The notes beneath the pieces are model-generated. The model was not told the DNA's origin. It was given only the letters and a program-made list of their open reading frames with translations, and searched no databases. A stretch of DNA of 17,954 bases from Dictyocoela muelleri (lineage: Eukaryota > Microsporidia): contig SDVU01000199.1 of assembly GCA_016256075.1 (NCBI GenBank), positions 1-17,954 on the forward strand, read 5' to 3'. Positions 16,158-17,954 of this stretch are shown piece by piece; positions within the stretch are counted from its first letter, which is position 1; each line of letters begins with the position of its first letter. The position numbers and the translations under genes were made by a program.

Positions 16158-17816
16158 TACAGTCTTGGTCCAAATTTTCGACAGCTTTCTAGAAAAAGCA
16201 GTCAAAAATTTTGTCTGGTTAAAAATTTCGACTATATTAAAAATCACGCTACAAATTAATTTAAATCTTTTTTTTAAGTTGAAAATAGTATTCAAGCTTG
16301 CCTCTATGGTGTTTTTGTAAATATTCCGAAATGATTTTATCATATAAAACTAAAGATTCTTTTAGATATTCTGAATCATAAGATCTAAATATTTTTATAG
16401 TTTTTCGAAGTGGTGTTAGCACATCACCACAACTTAAAATATTTTCTTTTTCATAATCGACACCAACAAGTCTATAAATTAAATAAAAACTGCTTGTATA
16501 TGAACTATCATCACATTCTAAAATTTTATTATCTATTTTAGGCAAATCAGTTCTAAAAATTTTAGTTTTTCCTCAGCAATTAATAATAAAATTTTCTGTG
16601 ATATCAGCATAAGCACATTCAACTCAATTTAAAATGTTTAACATAATTATCTTTTTTGTTATTTCGAAGTGATCCATATCATTTATTAAGGCATTAAAGA
16701 CTTGAAATTTATTTAAAAGTGTTTTAAATTTAGATTTAAAAGAATGAATGATTACAGCATCCAATAGTTGTAACAATGATGTAGAATTAGTTGGAAAGAA
16801 CATTAAAGCTATGTTTGTACTATATTGAATCTTATGACCACTAAAATTATCAAGGATAATAAGAATTTTTATATCTTTCTTGATACGACTGTCATTTAAT
16901 GTATTTAAGTTTTCATTAAATAACTCCTAAGTTAGCAATGATGTTTTGTTTAAGTTATAACAACACAAAGGGAAATTAAATATGTATTCTTAAAAATTCG
17001 AGGGTTTTGCGATTTTCCAATTAAGAGAGAGTAAAGTTGCACTTTAAGTGCGCTGACTCCTAGCATCATTGTTATTTTTGTTTAATCTAGTTTAATATTC
17101 TTTTTATCAGTGGTTTTATCAACAACATAGGACTTGTTAGAACTAGCTTTTATAAACTGAGAAGTTCCATCAATGTTAATATATAACGTTTATGTATGAT
17201 TCTAACATATTAGACAGCTTCACTTTAAAATATTCTACCTGAGAGGTATCTGCACTGGCGAACTCACCATGTAATGTAACATAGCTTACTGAATGTCTCT
17301 TTAAAAACGTTTTCACAAAATACAGAGATGGTTTTTCAAAGCCATCCTTTTATTCAAAAAAAATCCACGGCTATCCCATATATAATATCACTCGTGACAT
17401 TTATATTATTATCTCTGTGGATTATTATTCTTTTTAATATATAAGAATCTATTTCTATATTTATATGATTTGTATGACAGATTTTTTTTATTATTAAGAT
17501 ATTTCGAGTCTTCATCAAGGTCTACGAGGTCATATAAATTTAAAAATAGATCTCGCAACGGATGAAGTAACATTGTATTTATTCCTTACTTCACATCTTT
17601 TAAGTTCTTCTTCAACTATTTCTTGAACAATCTTTTTTTTTCAAATAAATTTTTTCTATGATTAGATTTCATTTTGAGTCGTTTTTTTTATTTTTGACTT
17701 AATTTTTTTAAACATGAGCTATTTTTACTGACAAAATGAATAAATAATTAAAATTTTCTAAAACGGTCAAAAATTTCGAAGGGTAAATTTTTTTGATTAA
17801 AAAACCGGGGCTTGTA
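16158..17816 (-). mobile_element. Pogo/Tigger-type DNA transposon relic 2
   Basis: A decayed transposase on the minus strand is flanked by possible ends TACAGTCTTGGTCCAAATTT (16158, + strand) and TACAAGCCCCGGTTTTTTAA (from 17816, minus strand). The two resemble each other only modestly, so the boundaries are approximate. The relic is clearly a different lineage from relic 1: the DNA sequences do not align by eye, and only the protein domains correspond. Confidence 0.7.
16261..17672 (-). pseudogene. Pogo/Tigger (DDE_1) transposase, decayed, with long C-terminal part open
   Basis: Reading down from ATG 17672, a CENP-B-type helix-turn-helix is seen (CEVRNKYNVTSSVARSIFKF, about 17530-17590). The second DNA-binding domain follows (PSLYFVKTFLKRHSVSYV, then HGEFASADTSQVEYFK, about 17230-17340). 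The DDD core comes next: INIDGTSQFIKAS (about 17150-17185), VQLYSLLIGKSQNPRIFK (about 16990-17045), ILDNFSGH (about 16840) and TNSTSLLQLLDAVIIHSFK (about 16740-16795). All three catalytic Asp are present. The frame is continuous from about 16930 to TAA 16261 except for two TGA codons (16624-16626 and 16573-16575). The last 94 codons (from MPKIDNKILE) are open and look like a genuine tail. Other stops and shifts affect the N-terminal half. Confidence 0.88.
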
Positions 17817-17877
17817 TCGTAAGTTGCCTACCACAAAGGTAGGGACCTTATGTAATAAAAAAATTAAAAAATAAAAA

Positions 17878-17954
17878 ATAAAAATTAAAAATTAAAAATT
17901 AAAAATTAAAAATTAAAAATTAAAAATTAAAAATTAAAAATTAAAAATTAAAAA
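17878..17954. repeat. (AAAAATT)n microsatellite at window edge
   Basis: About ten exact tandem copies of the heptamer AAAAATT run to the last base of the window, so the true length is unknown. A short perfect hairpin, CCTACC-ACAAA-GGTAGG (about 17827-17843), lies just before it. Confidence 0.95.

Noticed and set aside
16140-16343. 67-codon minus-strand frame
   Set aside because: It overlaps the true end of the Tigger relic 2 transposase in another frame and runs into the element's end.

Overview
This is an extremely A+T-rich eukaryotic window, more than three-quarters A+T by eye. I can support no intact host gene in 18 kb. It is a graveyard of nested DNA transposons, foldback (hairpin) elements and one retroelement fossil. 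Two decayed pogo/Tigger-type transposases, an integrase fossil of the Ty3/gypsy kind, a hAT element with classic CAGTG...CACTG ends, very low G+C and long gene-free stretches would fit an expanded, transposon-rich microsporidian genome. Another A+T-rich eukaryote, for example an insect or a cnidarian, is not excluded. No rRNA or marker gene settles it.

Layout. 1-850: element ends, a 22-bp minisatellite and a small G+C-rich island. 1078-1910: a long foldback element. 2237-2900: a short lysine-rich open frame, then a sharply bounded 47% G+C module. 3016-3600: a hairpin MITE with G+C-rich ends, a solo copy of its end, and two tRNA-like relics. 3689-5395: Tigger relic 1 (+). 5408-5678: a foldback MITE. 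5950-7200: a Ty3/gypsy pol fossil (-), followed by two hairpin MITEs (7221-7523, 7590-7780). 8469-8670 and 13278-13604: two open pieces flanking a 4.6 kb hAT element (8671-13277). The hAT holds a 2.1 kb foldback element (8893-11038), which itself holds another foldback (9113-9726). 13609-15452: a 1.84 kb palindrome built from five smaller palindromes in the order A-B-C-B'-A', with 22-bp tandem repeats at both ends. 16158-17816: Tigger relic 2 (-). The window ends in a heptamer microsatellite.

The strongest candidate for something new is a family of foldback elements with terminal arrays of about 22 bp. The arrays at 225-650, 8912-9005 with 10918-11026, and 13621-13695 with 15315-15440 keep the unit length while the unit sequence differs. 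This resembles the internally repetitive inverted repeats known from Drosophila FB/Galileo and sea urchin TU elements. No element here carries an intact enzyme. Any movement would depend on transposases encoded elsewhere, which is inference.
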